DNA of 64,000 bases from Elymus sibiricus. Taxonomy: Eukaryota > Streptophyta > Magnoliopsida > Poales > Poaceae. Location of the stretch: NCBI GenBank assembly GCA_039707655.1, contig CM077663.1, positions 437,055,830-437,119,829 on the forward strand, read 5' to 3'. A program made the translations under genes and the position numbers. Below, piece after piece: positions 43,957 through 53,989 of this stretch. Under the pieces are notes generated by a model, which was not told the DNA's origin, made no database searches, and saw nothing but the letters and a program-made list of their open reading frames with translations. Position 1 is the stretch's first letter; every line of letters begins with the position of its first letter.

Positions 43957-44533
43957 TGATGGGGATACGTACCTAGGGTAGGGTCATAGGCCTGACCTAT
44001 CTGCTCTACCCAAGGACACTGCCCCAGAAAGCTTAAGGGCTACGAGGAGATCTCCAACTGAAATCACCAAAGCATACAAGTCACTCGACAACATCCACCC
44101 GGAGACTACCTTTTCACTCGACGGGTACCATTCACTCGGAAGAACGAGAAGACAGTCGACCGCAGAAAACCAGAAGCCACCCCAGGGAGGCCAACGGGCA
44201 GGCGTTCATCTGTACCATTAATAGCATTTATTACGTACGTTACCGGTAACGTACGTCTTTATAGCCACGATCTGACCCTTAGATGCCGGACACTTATGAG
44301 GGGCAGCGCACTCTATATAAGCCGCCCCTCCCCTCTGGCACAAGGGTTCGCACCCCCTGTAACGACACTCATATTTCACTCGACAGGAGCTCCCGAGCAC
44401 TGAGACGTAGGGCTTTTACCTCCACGAGAGGGGCCTGAACTCATACATCCGTGTGTACACCCTCGCCGTAGCTGGGACTCTGCCCTCTCCTTACGTACCC
44501 CTACCTTCTACTGTCAGGCTCGTTCCGACGATA
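43957..44533 (+). repeat. Gypsy 3' LTR
   Basis: Same length as the 5' LTR (577 bp). Ends in ATA instead of ACA, so the terminal CA is mutated. TATA at about 44314. Confidence 0.93.
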
Positions 44534-44624
44534 GCGCAGGATTGGAATCTTCAATTATGGGCAGCGTCACCTCGTACCGCTAGTATCTCCTGCTTGGGGG
44601 TATTCTGATCCGGACGACGAGTAG

Positions 44625-44857
44625 TGTTTGCAATGGCGAACACTTTTATCTCTATTTATGTAGTGCTTGGGGGTCTCCTGATTCGGACGAGTAGGTTTGC
44701 AATCCGGAAGAGTAGGATTGGTATCTTCAATTATGCAGTACTTTCTGTAATGGATATCTGAACTATTATTTCTATTATGTCCCTGTTTAAGTACGGTTTG
44801 TGTGTAAGAATATTTAGTATGATGTGAGCAAGCTTTCTGAAGCATTGTGATGTATGT
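44625..44857. other. Exonuclease 3' flank in CACTA-2
   Basis: Contains a degraded partial repeat of the exonuclease tail (gtgcttgggggtctcctgat, then ggattggtatcttcaattatg). No open frame. Confidence 0.5.
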
Positions 44858-44917
44858 GATGAAGATTGTCCATGGTTACGGCGCAATAAGCAAGGGACAC
44901 ACGCGAAGAAAATTTGA
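44858..44917 (+). pseudogene. tnp2: Last codons of tnp2 retained in CACTA-2
   Basis: The plus strand encodes DEDCPWLRRNKQGTHAKKI and TGA. It matches the C-terminus of the CACTA-1 transposase (NEDYPWLRRNKQGTHAKKK), and the following gaagactttctctccac also matches the sequence after the CACTA-1 stop. The remaining 1080 or so codons are gone. This fixes the right breakpoint of the replacement of tnp2 by the exonuclease gene. Confidence 0.85.
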
Positions 44918-44999
44918 AGACTTTCTCTCCACAACTATTCTGATGATGGCTTTGATCTACAATATCACTGCAGTTAAATATAATATTAACTAAAATTAT

Positions 45000-45180
45000 C
45001 AAAGTATTTATTTGTTAAAAAGAATGAACTAAAAAGAATCAACTAAAATATTAACTAAAAAGAATGAACTAAAAAGAATCAACTAAAACATTAACTAAAA
45101 AGAATGAACTAAAAAGAATCAAAATAATATTAACTAAAATTATCAAAGTATTTATTTGTTAAAAAGAATGAACTAAAAAA
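45000..45180. repeat. Short AT-rich tandem repeat (gaatgaactaaaaagaatca)
   Basis: Several copies of a unit of about 40 bp built from aaaaagaatgaactaaaaag and aatcaactaaaatattaac. Confidence 0.75.
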
Positions 45181-45226
45181 TTGAAATCCTTTTGTAACAG
45201 ATGAGTTTTCGTCCGAAACCCTAACA

Positions 45227-46860
45227 CTTCGAAAGAGATTGTCTAGTTTGTACACGAAGTGCATCCAGTTTTTGGCGTAACCCTCTCAACTTTTTAGCAC
45301 ATGCTATGTGGGTGAAATGATGATACCATGCCAACTTGCAACCATTTCAGAGTTCATTTGCAGTGCTTTTCAATTCAGGGTCATTTTAGCTCAAAATAAA
45401 TCATGAAATGCATGAAAAAAGGCAAATGAAGTCAGAAAAGGTTTAAAAAGTGATGATGTGGCTTAGAATGGTGCATATTGAATGCAGAAAAAGTCTTGAG
45501 TTCAAATATGTTTAAAAAATAGAAATCCTTTTGTAACAGAAGAGTTTTTGTCCAAAACCCTGACACTTCGAAAGAGATTGTCCAGTTCGTACACAAAGTT
45601 CATCCAGTTTTTGCCGTAACCCTCTCAACTTTTTAGCTCATGCTTCGTGGGTGAAATTATGATACCATGCCAATTTTCAACCATTTCAAAGTTCATTTGC
45701 AGTGCTTTTCAATCTCAGGGTCATCTTAGCTCAAAATAAATCATGAAATGCATGAAAAATAGCAAATGAAGTCAGAAAAGGGTTGCAAAGTGATGATGTG
45801 CCTTTGAATGGTGCATATTGAATGCAAAAAAAATCTTGAGTTCAAATATGTTTAAAAAATAGAAATCCTTTTGTAACAGAAGAGTTTTTGTCCAAAACCC
45901 TCACACTTCGAAAGAGATTGTCCAGTTCGTACACGAAGTGCATCCAGTTTTTGCCGTAAGCCTCTCAGCTTTTTAGCTCATGCTACGTGGGTAAAATTAT
46001 GATACCATGCCAATTTTCAACCATTTCAAAGTTCATTTGCAGTGCTTTTCAATCTCAGGATCATCTTAGCTCAAAATAAATCATGAAATGCATGAAAATT
46101 AGCAAATGAAGTCAGAAAAGGGTTGCAAAGTGATGATGTCCCTTTGAATGGTGCATATTGAATGCAGAAAAAATCTTGAGTTCAAATATGTTTAAAAAAT
46201 TGAAATCCTTTTGTAACAGAAGAGTTTTCGTCCAAAACCCTGACACTTCGAAAGAGATTGTCCATTTCGTACACGAAGTGCATCCAGTTTTTGCCGTAAC
46301 CCTCTCAACTTTTTAGCACATGCTACGTGGGTGAAATTATGATACCATGCCAATTTTCAACCATTCAGAGTTCATTTGCAGTGCTTTTGAATCTCAGGGT
46401 CATCTTAGCTCAAAATAAATCATGAAATGCATGAAAAATAGCAAATGAAGGTAGAAAAGGTTTGAAAAGTGATGATGTGGCTTTGAATGGTGCATATTGA
46501 ATGCAGAAAAAGTCTTGAGTTCAAATATGTTTAAAAAATAGAAATCCTTTTGTAACAGAAGAGTTTTCGTCCAAAACCCTGACACTTCGAAAGAGATTGT
46601 CCAGTTCGTACACGAAGTGCATCCAGTTTTTGCCGTAACCCTCTCAACTTTTTAGCACATGCTACGTGGGTGAAATTATGATACCATGTCAATTTTCAAC
46701 CATTTCAGAGTTCATTTGCAGTGCTATTCAATCTCAGGGTCATCTTAGCTCAAAATAAATCATGAAATGCATGAAAAATAGCAAATGAAGTCAGAAAAGG
46801 GTTGAAAAATGATGATTTGGATTTGAATAGTGCATATTGAATGCATAAAAAAACTTGAGT
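45227..46860. repeat. 339-bp tandem array inside CACTA-2
   Basis: The unit starting cttcgaaagagattgtccag begins at about 45227, 45566, 45905, 46245 and 46585, a constant spacing of about 339 bp, giving nearly five units. Copies differ by few substitutions. Single diverged relatives occur in CACTA-1 at about 11646 and 12058. No coding frame. Confidence 0.93.
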
Positions 46861-47300
46861 TAAAAACTTTAACAGTAAAATGAATTTTCATAAAGTATAT
46901 TTTGTTACAAGCTTTAATAGAAACTAAAAAGATTTTATAAAACTCTAATAGCAAAAGGAATCAACTAAAAAGAACCAATAAAAAATAAAACTTATGCAAC
47001 TAAAATTATATAAAATTTATGCCACTAAAATTATATAACTAAAAATAACATATGCAAAAAATAACATTAAAAATCATAATATATGCAAAAACAAGGCCCC
47101 CCTACTAGGCACAACGGCCTGCATACGACTACAAACCCTACAAATGGGCCAGGATGCAGGCCCGCAGTGCCAGCAGGCCCAACAGGGCGTCAAATAGGCA
47201 TGCACTGCCTGCATTAGAGAGGAGCTCGAGAGGGCACCGGCAGCAGCACTTATAAACCACTCCGAGCCACTCTCGACTAGCGAGGTGGGACTAAACTTTT
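46861..47300. other. AT-rich then mixed spacer, no gene
   Basis: AT-rich to about 47095, then GC-balanced sequence resembling the region around 10440-10520 of CACTA-1 (gagctcctctc, ggcctgcat and gaggtgggacta motifs in the opposite orientation). No coding frame. Confidence 0.5.
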
Positions 47301-47309
47301 GGTACGGGA

Positions 47310-47455
47310 AGCACAACCCTTTAGTTCCGGTTGGTGCCACCAACCGGGACTAATGCCCCCCTTTAGTCCCGGTTGGTGGCACCAACCGGGACTAGACCTT
47401 GGCTAAAGGGGGGCATTAGTCCCGGTTGGAGCCACCAACCGGGACTAAAGGGGGG
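47310..47455. repeat. Internal CCGGGACTAAA hairpin block in CACTA-2
   Basis: Three TTTAGTCCCGGTTGG / CCAACCGGGACTAA pairs immediately upstream of the second-gene TATA box, as in CACTA-1. Confidence 0.88.
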
Positions 47456-47466
47456 GCTATATAAGC
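47456..47466 (+). promoter_or_regulatory. TATA box for the CACTA-2 second gene
   Basis: GCTATATAAGC directly follows the hairpin block and precedes the GC-rich leader. The arrangement matches 10136-10147 in CACTA-1. Confidence 0.65.
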
Positions 47467-47499
47467 AGGATTTAGCAGTTTTTCCAATCCATTGCAGTT

Positions 47500-47945
47500 T
47501 CTTCTCTCCTCGGCGCCGCCGACGACATCGACGCCGCCAGGCTGCCGGATTTTGCCGTCGCCCTGCCGTCCCTGAGGCCGCTGACCGTCGCCGGCGCCGG
47601 ACCTCCTCGCGCGCTCTCCTCCCCGTCGCCGTCGCCTCGCCCTGCCCCGCCGTCGTCGCGCCCCTGCCCCTACGTCGTCGTCGCCGTCGCCGCGCCCTGC
47701 CCCTACGTCGTCGTCGCCGTCGCCTCGCCCTGCCCCGCTGTCGTCGTCACCTGGCCCGCCGTCGTCGCGCCCCTGCCCCTACGTCATCGTCGTCGTCACC
47801 GCGCCCTGCCCCTACGTCGCCGTCTCCGTCCCCTCGCCCTGCCCCGCCGTCGCCATGGCCTCGCCCTTCCCCGCCATCGCCTCCCCCTGCCCCGTCGCCG
47901 TCGCCGCGCCCCTGCCGGCCTTGACGTCGCCGCGCCGGCCCCTGC
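47500..47945 (+). other. GC-rich low-complexity leader of the CACTA-2 second gene
   Basis: Imperfect repeats of cgccctgccc and ctacgtcgtcgtcgccgtc give Arg- and Pro-rich frames on all strands. It may be transcribed; protein coding is doubtful. Confidence 0.5.
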
Positions 47946-48761
47946 CCCCACAGTGAGCCCATTGAACATGGCTTGCATGTTGATGCTGCTGGCTTGTTGC
48001 TTTTTGAGAGTTCTTGTTTATTGCCGTATCCCATATCGCCGTATCGCCTTATTGCTTATATATGTTTACCGTATCAATGTCCAGTCCATTTCATTTTATT
48101 ATTACTTATATATGTTTACTATGCCGTATCCCCCACAGTGAGATTTTTAAAATGAGACAGTCCATGTCATTTTATTATTACTTATATATGTTTACCGTAT
48201 CGCCTTATTGTTGTTTTTAGAAATTGCCGTATCCCGTATCGCCGTATCCGTATCACCGTATCAATGTCGCTGTATCGGTGCTTCGTAGGTTGCCAGTCCC
48301 ACCATATGAACATAATGCACTTGAGAATTTTCATATGTTCGTAGAATGATAACTTCGACATGAGGGGGGTGGGGGTCCGCAAGTATCCTCGAGGACCATG
48401 AGAGAGGCGGTCTCGGGTTCAAACCCGTTTCAGTAATACCCGAACCCGAAACCCACCATCCCCGTCAAAATACTACGCTAAGCATATTGGGCCATTCAGC
48501 CTTCACTACAAACGACCATGAGAGAGGCGGTCCGCAAAGTATCCTCTCTCGAAGGATAGGGCGACTCATCAGACATGAGGGGGGAGGAGTCCTCGACGAT
48601 CGTCTGAAACTGACTGTTATAAAACTTGTGAACTTTGCATGATGTTTCCCACTAATCCATTGCTCATATGCATATGATTCCTTCTTGTGATTAAGTCTAT
48701 GTTTGCCACTAATCCATATCTCATGGTTGTGTATTGCCACGTTGTAATATTTGCAGAAACT
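47946..48761. other. Intron-like spacer of the CACTA-2 second gene
   Basis: Contains repeated gccgtatc and ttattacttatatatgttta runs (about 48000-48280) and a low-complexity part with gaccatgagagaggcggt twice (48396 and 48516). No gene. Confidence 0.5.
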
Positions 48762-51700
48762 ATGGCAGACAAAGACTTAGAAAAAGAAAAGTTGTTGGGG
48801 GATATAATAGGAGAGGGAGGTGATATCGATCTCACCTGCTTGTCGTTTCTCAACGAGACCGATGGTGAGGAAAGAGAGGATGGCGGCTCCGGTGAGGAGG
48901 AAGGAGATCATGACTGCTCTGGTGATCGAACTGGGGATAAAGGAGATCATGACGGCTCCGGTGATCGAATGGAGAAGGGAGCCATAACTGCTTCAAAGTC
49001 CGGCGAGGTATATATTAATTAATCCTCTGCTAACTAGATGCATTAAATTTTTTGTATGTACATATATTAATGCTTCTTTCTTCTTTGAATTAGCCATCCG
49101 GATCGAGCTCCACTTCGGTAAGGAGACGATGCCCGATGAGAAGGTTGGACGCGCAAGAAAGGTTCACGATCGAAGAAGTCTCTCCAGAAGGCCAACCGAT
49201 TGCTCCCTACCGGACCAAGAACAAATTTATACATCAGTGCGGAGTGGTTGTTAGGGACATCGTCCCGATCAGCTGCCAAGAATGGAATAAGAAGAAGGAC
49301 CCTCAAGTTCCTTATGTCAACGATAGACTGAAAGATGATCTTTGGACCAATCTGATGAGAAATTTCAGTCTACCGCCACAGGAGGATCCGAATAACCCAG
49401 TTATACAGCGAAAGGTCGGGGCGTTTGCTCTTAAGAAGATGGCTGAACTATTCAAGAACTGGAAGAAAGTATTGAACAGGAAGTTTGTCGAGAAAGACAA
49501 GACTCCAGAATTCAGAGGTCAATATGAGAAGATGAGAGATCACTGGCCCGCATTTGTGGCCTACAAGAAATCAGAGAAGGCTAAGAACATGTCACTTACA
49601 AATAAGAAAAATGCCGCAAGGAAGGAGTATCACCATGTTACGGGGTCAGGTGGCTACAGAAAAGCCCGGCCTACGTGGGACAAAGCAGAGCAAGACCTAC
49701 TTGCTAAAGATGTCCAACATGAGACATTGCACTGGCCAGATCGGGCAAGGACTTGGTTCTTCGGGGCTGGGGGAACTTTGGACCCAGAAACAGGGAAGTG
49801 TGTCTGGACGAAAGCTCAACTTGCAATACCATTCAAAAAGCTTGAGGAAACAATCAAGAAATCGCTGGAAGGGACGTTCGTTCCCGACAGAGAGAAGGAC
49901 GAGCTGTCATTTGCCCTCGGGAATCCTGAACACCCTGGACGAACACGAGGCACATCAGGCTCCGTTCCGTGGAAGGTTGGGTTTCCCGACAACGCTGGTT
50001 ACAGAAGCCGACAGAGAAAGAAGAAAGAGGAAGCAAGCGAAATGCAGAAGTTGAATGAAAGATTAGCGAAACTAGAGGCACTTGAGAGCCAGCGAGCTAG
50101 CGGCCAACCATCTCAGCGGCACGAAGAGCCTTCATTGGAGACTACCCATGATGCTACCCCACCGTCTCAGCGGAGAAGCAGCGTGGCTTCCACTGAGCTC
50201 GTTCATCCTGATAGCACGGCTCCTCGCTACCCCGTGGATGGTATCACGCATAATGAACATTGTGTGCTAATGGCAAAATGCCATAACCTGACCTTTAAGG
50301 CAGCGGTCGGCTCTGTCTTACCTCCTCGACCTGATGCAACTTTCCATTGCACTCCGGTTCCAGCTGGCTTTGCTATTGTCGGGGTGGATGAAATAATGGA
50401 CGGATTTGATGGGCTGGAGCTTGAGTACCCTATAGGTGAAGGGGAGCTTCTTCTTCGATATGCCTTAAGGACTACCTGTCTATGGAGAAAGGAACACATC
50501 GTGCTTCCATACTGGACGCCGCCTCAGCAGACTCAGGCGGAGGAGGCCCCGGTGCCTGAGCCGTCTCCGGTGCGTCAACCGTCTCCGCTGCCTGAGTCGT
50601 CTCCGGTGCGTCAGCCGTCTCCTCCGCCTCAGCGGACTCCGACGGAGGAGGCCCCTCAGCAGAATCCTACTCCGCCTCAGCTGTCTCCGCCGCATCATCG
50701 AACTCCGCCTCCTCCGCCGCCTAAGCAACATCGGAAGAGAGGCGCCGCCGCTCCGGCGGCTACCAGCAGTATGAAACAGAGGAGATTCAGATACGGCCCA
50801 AGCCTCAAGCCTCCTCCCAAGTTACCCTACGAGAGGTCTGAGGAGGAACTCGACGAGATCGTGGATGCCGAAGTGAAACGTCGGCTTGCACCGAAACGCC
50901 CACCTGAAGAGGAGAAAATAGATCCGGTGAAAGTGAAGCGAACTCTGGATGCCCTTAGGCGACCACCACCGCCTCCGCTGCCATCAAACTATGACTGATG
51001 TATTGGGAAGCTTAAGTAGAAGTGGCTCAAGAAGTGGGAAAACAATTCCCCAGCTCGGCGAACAAGAACTGCAATGGTGCCCTCCGCTCAAGGTGGTTAC
51101 CGATATCGCTAATGATCCAGAGAAAGCGGCCGATGGTCTTGCTATCACTGCTGATAATTACTTACCCGATTCGGTACAGTTCGAAATGGCTTAGGTAGTA
51201 CCATCCTTAAGCTACGAGCATGGGAAGCCTCTCGCCACACGTGAGGAGCTCAAGGGTCTACCAACGAGGATGCGACATTTGCATGAATGGTACTTGGAAG
51301 CCTGCAAGGAGGGGAAGGACGAAATCTTGGTGGGAATAAAAAATGAGCACTTCTTCAATGGAAAGCAGATGTTGTTCGTTGAATTCGTAGAAAATTTTCA
51401 GTTATACAACCAAAAGGAGCTCGACAAAACTATCGTCAGTTCCTATTGTCTGTAAGTATTTTTTTTCCTGTAATTAAGTCTCTAACTCAGCTCGTTCATT
51501 GCATGTATTAATTATCCTCACACTATATTATGCAGAATGAAGATCCTCGAATGCAAACAACTACAAATCTATGACATTGGGTTCATTGACCCAAATTTCA
51601 TAAATGAACGTACGTTAAAAGATTTTCCCGCCGATACAGAGAAAAACTTGCTAGATGCGTTACTTAGACAACAAACCAGAAAGGAAATACTATTTCCTTA

Positions 51701-52459
51701 CAACTTCAAGTGAGTGTTACTATCTTGTGCACATTCTGTTTCGCTTACTCGAGGTTAAGTGCAATTAACGAGTTATGCATGCGCAGTTTCCACTTTATTC
51801 TGCTAGACATTCAGCTTGAAGAGGGAAAAGTAACTGTCTTGGACTCGAGACGTAAAGACCCTAAGGAGTGGACGAGCATGAGGGAAATGCTTCAGAAGTA
51901 AGTTCAATCATTATCGCACCATATCGGCAACTTTCGTTCATTTCCTGATATCAAGTATTCATTTTCTTTGCCGGGCAGGGTTTGGAAAAAGTTCACCAAA
52001 CAGGTTAAGGGTGTCAAATGGAAAAAAGAGCTGAAATTTGTACACCCCAAAGTAAGTACTACTCTAGTACCGCGCATCTCTATTTGATTCTAGTTTCAAT
52101 ACCATTATCATGCTTGATTATCATTTTGATTGAACTCTATTCTCGTAAAGTGCTTGTGGCAGGCACCCGGGACTAATTTATGTGCTTACTACGTTTGCGA
52201 GTTCATTCGCCACTCGACCACTAAGTGGGGCCGGGGCATATCTTTAGAACAATTTGAAGTACGTAAACAATATTCACATTTTTATTTTATTACCATCAAT
52301 TGTGTTGAGTTTTATTGACCCCCTTCTTTAAATTAGATCTGGCAGAAGCGGGACGAACTCCTACCAACTGATCGCGTACGAGCAATTCAAGAGGAATTGG
52401 CGGGATTCTTTGTTGAGCATGTCATACCTAAAGACGGAGAATGGCATCAGGATTGGTAA
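48762..52459 (+). pseudogene. CACTA-2 second gene: Transposase_24-like / Ulp1-type protease protein, broken
   Basis: Same seven-exon plan as in CACTA-1: 48762-49007, 49094-51451, 51536-51709, 51787-51897, 51979-52051, 52151-52258, 52337-52459. The basic transposon domain and PSP-rich linker are clear (HHVTGSGGYRKARP, GNPEHPGRTRGTSGSVPWKV). The protease core keeps His (FHFILLDIQ), Asp (VTVLDS) and Cys (PGTNLCAYYVCEF). Exon 2 is damaged: TGA at 50996-50998, a frame change just after it, and TAG at 51192-51194. It is therefore more decayed than the CACTA-1 copy. The two proteins are clearly homologous but differ at many residues, so the elements are not recent copies of each other. Confidence 0.8.
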
Positions 52460-52785
52460 TAGAAGTTAGGATCGTAAGAGATGTTATATTGTATATATGC
52501 ATGAACGTGTACTATATGTAATAGCGTCGAATAGATTTACGAAAACTTGTTGCATATTGTTCGACCAAGCATGGAGAAAGAGAGGTCACTTCTCTCTATA
52601 TATTGATCATGACGATGTTGTGTAATGGTTCCTTCATTACTATATGTAGTAGCTAGCGTCGAGTTGAATAAAAAGAGTAAAATAAAAATGGTAAACCCAA
52701 AAATAAAAGGGGGAAACACAATAGGAAAACCCCTAAACCCCTCCTTAAAAAAAACCCAGCGCCTGGCAGGTGCTGATGCGTGGCT

Positions 52786-52997
52786 GCCTTTTAGTCCCGG
52801 TCAGTGTTACCAACCGGGACTAAAGGTCCTCCTGCCTGGGCGCCCCGCAGCGGCCACGTGGATCCCCTTTGGTCCCGGTTCGTAAGCAAACCGGGACTAA
52901 AAGTTTTGGGTATTAGTCTCGTTTGGTTTGTCCCGGTTCCAGAACCGGGACTAAAGGCCCTCTGGAACCGGGACTAGTGCCCTGTTTTCTACTAGTG
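52786..52997. repeat. CACTA-2 3' subterminal hairpin repeats and terminus
   Basis: TTTAGTCCCGGT / ACCGGGACTAAA pairs at 52790-52826 and 52867-52902 and a TTCCAGAACCGGGACTAAAG arm at about 52937, then the inverted CACTA end. Confidence 0.85.
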
Positions 52998-53000
52998 ATC

Positions 53001-53568
53001 TAAACCCAATTTCCTAAACCCCGGCTACGACAGCATATGAAGTTACACATCTCACTGGTAGGGGTAGGTGGGATGATGTAAACTACACATTCACGAGATA
53101 ATGAGAAAAGTTGCAAATCGACTACTAGACAGTTGGTCGGGGCAGTAGACAAAGTTGCACATTAGCTATGTAACAGGCCGGTTTTCCCCCCTAATTAGAA
53201 GTTTGTACAGTAACGATAAGAAAGTTGTACGCCCAAAGTTGCACATCCACTCCTACGCAGTTGGCCAAGGCAGCAAACAGATTCAAAAGTAATGCTTGTA
53301 AAAAAAACTTAAATGCGTTCACAAGTGTGTACATGAGTGTTTTTTTTCTAATATGTATCAGGGAGACCAGCACTTTACAAATCTAGCCGGCCACTCGGTA
53401 TTACACACATCTGTGTAATTAATGTCTGATCGGTTACCTTTCTTCTATAATATTTTTTTAATTTCGCATCACTTACGTGCTAGTTGAGGTGATTTTTTGT
53501 TTACTCAGTGTCCGATAGCTAGTGTATGTTGGGCTATCTTCATTGCAGTCCCATTGCTTCGTTATTTG
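53001..53568. other. Intergenic sequence with AAGTTGCAC motifs
   Basis: Repeats of agttgcacat(c/t) and cactggtaggg at 53040-53290 resemble the motifs at 28170-28370. Otherwise AT-rich with no gene. Confidence 0.45.
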
Positions 53569-53570
53569 TA

Positions 53571-53654
53571 CTCTCTTTGTCCTTCAATTATTTGTTTTAG
53601 ATTTGTCTAGTACGGATAGACAAATCAAAGATAAATAATTTGAGACGAAGGTAA
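53571..53654. mobile_element. Small degraded Stowaway-type MITE
   Basis: About 84 bp with imperfect TIRs (CTCTCTTTGTCCTTCAATTA and the complement of taatttgagacgaaggtaa), internal inverted pair tagatttgtcta / tagacaaatc, and TA on both sides. Confidence 0.7.
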
Positions 53655-53989
53655 TATTATTTCTACTTGTAGACCAGCTAGGTTTAAACTAATCTAGAGT
53701 ACTAATTAAACTAATCTATTTGCAGCTGCGGCCTGCCGCTTGGGAGCACCGTATCCAACATACGAACACGCTTTCGTACACGCCCCAATAGCTTAATGTA
53801 GGAGCGGTAAAATATATACTATTGGCGTATAGTATATATCTATTCAACACGGCTCATGGCCAAATTAGTCGATGGTTGTCCATATGTACATAGGAGAGCC
53901 TCCACAGTCTTACTACTTAGTTAATCAGATCAAGCATTTAGCTTCTCATTTGCTTAATTGGTAGTTGGCGTCAGTCGACCCCGTAGTTA

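Larger units (their letters stand above)
31684..44533 (+). mobile_element. Ty3/Gypsy retrotransposon, Tat lineage type, nested in CACTA-2
   Basis: Two 577-bp LTRs (31684-32260 and 43957-44533) differ at ten positions by my hand count. The flanking 5-bp sites are CCGCA and GCGCA (one mismatch). A primer-binding-type sequence TTGGCGCCCACCG follows the left LTR. Domain order gag, protease, RT, RNase H, a second archaeal-type RNase H, integrase, plus an antisense gene before the right LTR, is typical of the Tat lineage. Total length is 12,850 bp. Confidence 0.92.
30418..44624 (+). pseudogene. Captured DEDDy 3'-5' exonuclease gene, split by the Gypsy insertion
   Basis: Exon 1 is 30418-30653. Exon 2 runs from 31349 to 31683, is interrupted by the Gypsy element, and resumes after the target-duplication copy at 44539-44624. 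Without the insert the coding length is 657 nt, exactly 219 codons with stop. The fold is an RNase D / WRN-type exonuclease: exo I GLDLEYT (Asp and Glu), exo II SVDITNDK (Asp), exo III YAAIDGYVAYELY (Tyr and Asp). All expected DEDDy metal-binding residues are present. Similar small plant proteins act on RNA or DNA 3' ends; the substrate here is unknown. There is no helicase or HRDC domain. The insertion falls in the codon after ELYR, past the catalytic motifs, so a shortened product ending in LTR sequence is possible. The intron holds two minisatellites. Confidence 0.78.
30025..52997 (+). mobile_element. CACTA-2, CACTA transposon with captured exonuclease and a nested Gypsy element
   Basis: Termini CACTAGTAGAAAACAGGGC at 30025 and its complement ending at 52997, flanked by the 3-bp duplication ATC (30022-30024 and 52998-53000). 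Without the nested Gypsy element it is about 10.1 kb. Orientation is plus. It keeps the internal hairpin block, TATA box and second gene. It has lost tnp2 apart from the last codons (44858-44917) and has an exonuclease gene in its place. The element is therefore non-autonomous. Confidence 0.93.

Noticed and set aside
31684..44533. Integrated plant pararetrovirus
   Set aside because: Two LTRs, a near-5-bp target duplication, an integrase and the Tat-type antisense gene identify an LTR retrotransposon; no movement or coat protein typical of caulimoviruses is seen.
45000..46860. CRISPR-like array
   Set aside because: The repeats are contiguous tandem units of 40 or 339 bp without unique spacers, in a plant transposon.
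47373..48034. Arg- and Pro-rich proteins in the GC-rich leader of CACTA-2
   Set aside because: Low-complexity DNA gives open frames in several frames and both strands; no conserved domain.
30025..52997. Treating the hairpin block at 47310-47455 as the end of a separate transposon
   Set aside because: It lacks the CACTA terminal sequence and a 3-bp duplication; the true end with ATC duplication is at 52997.
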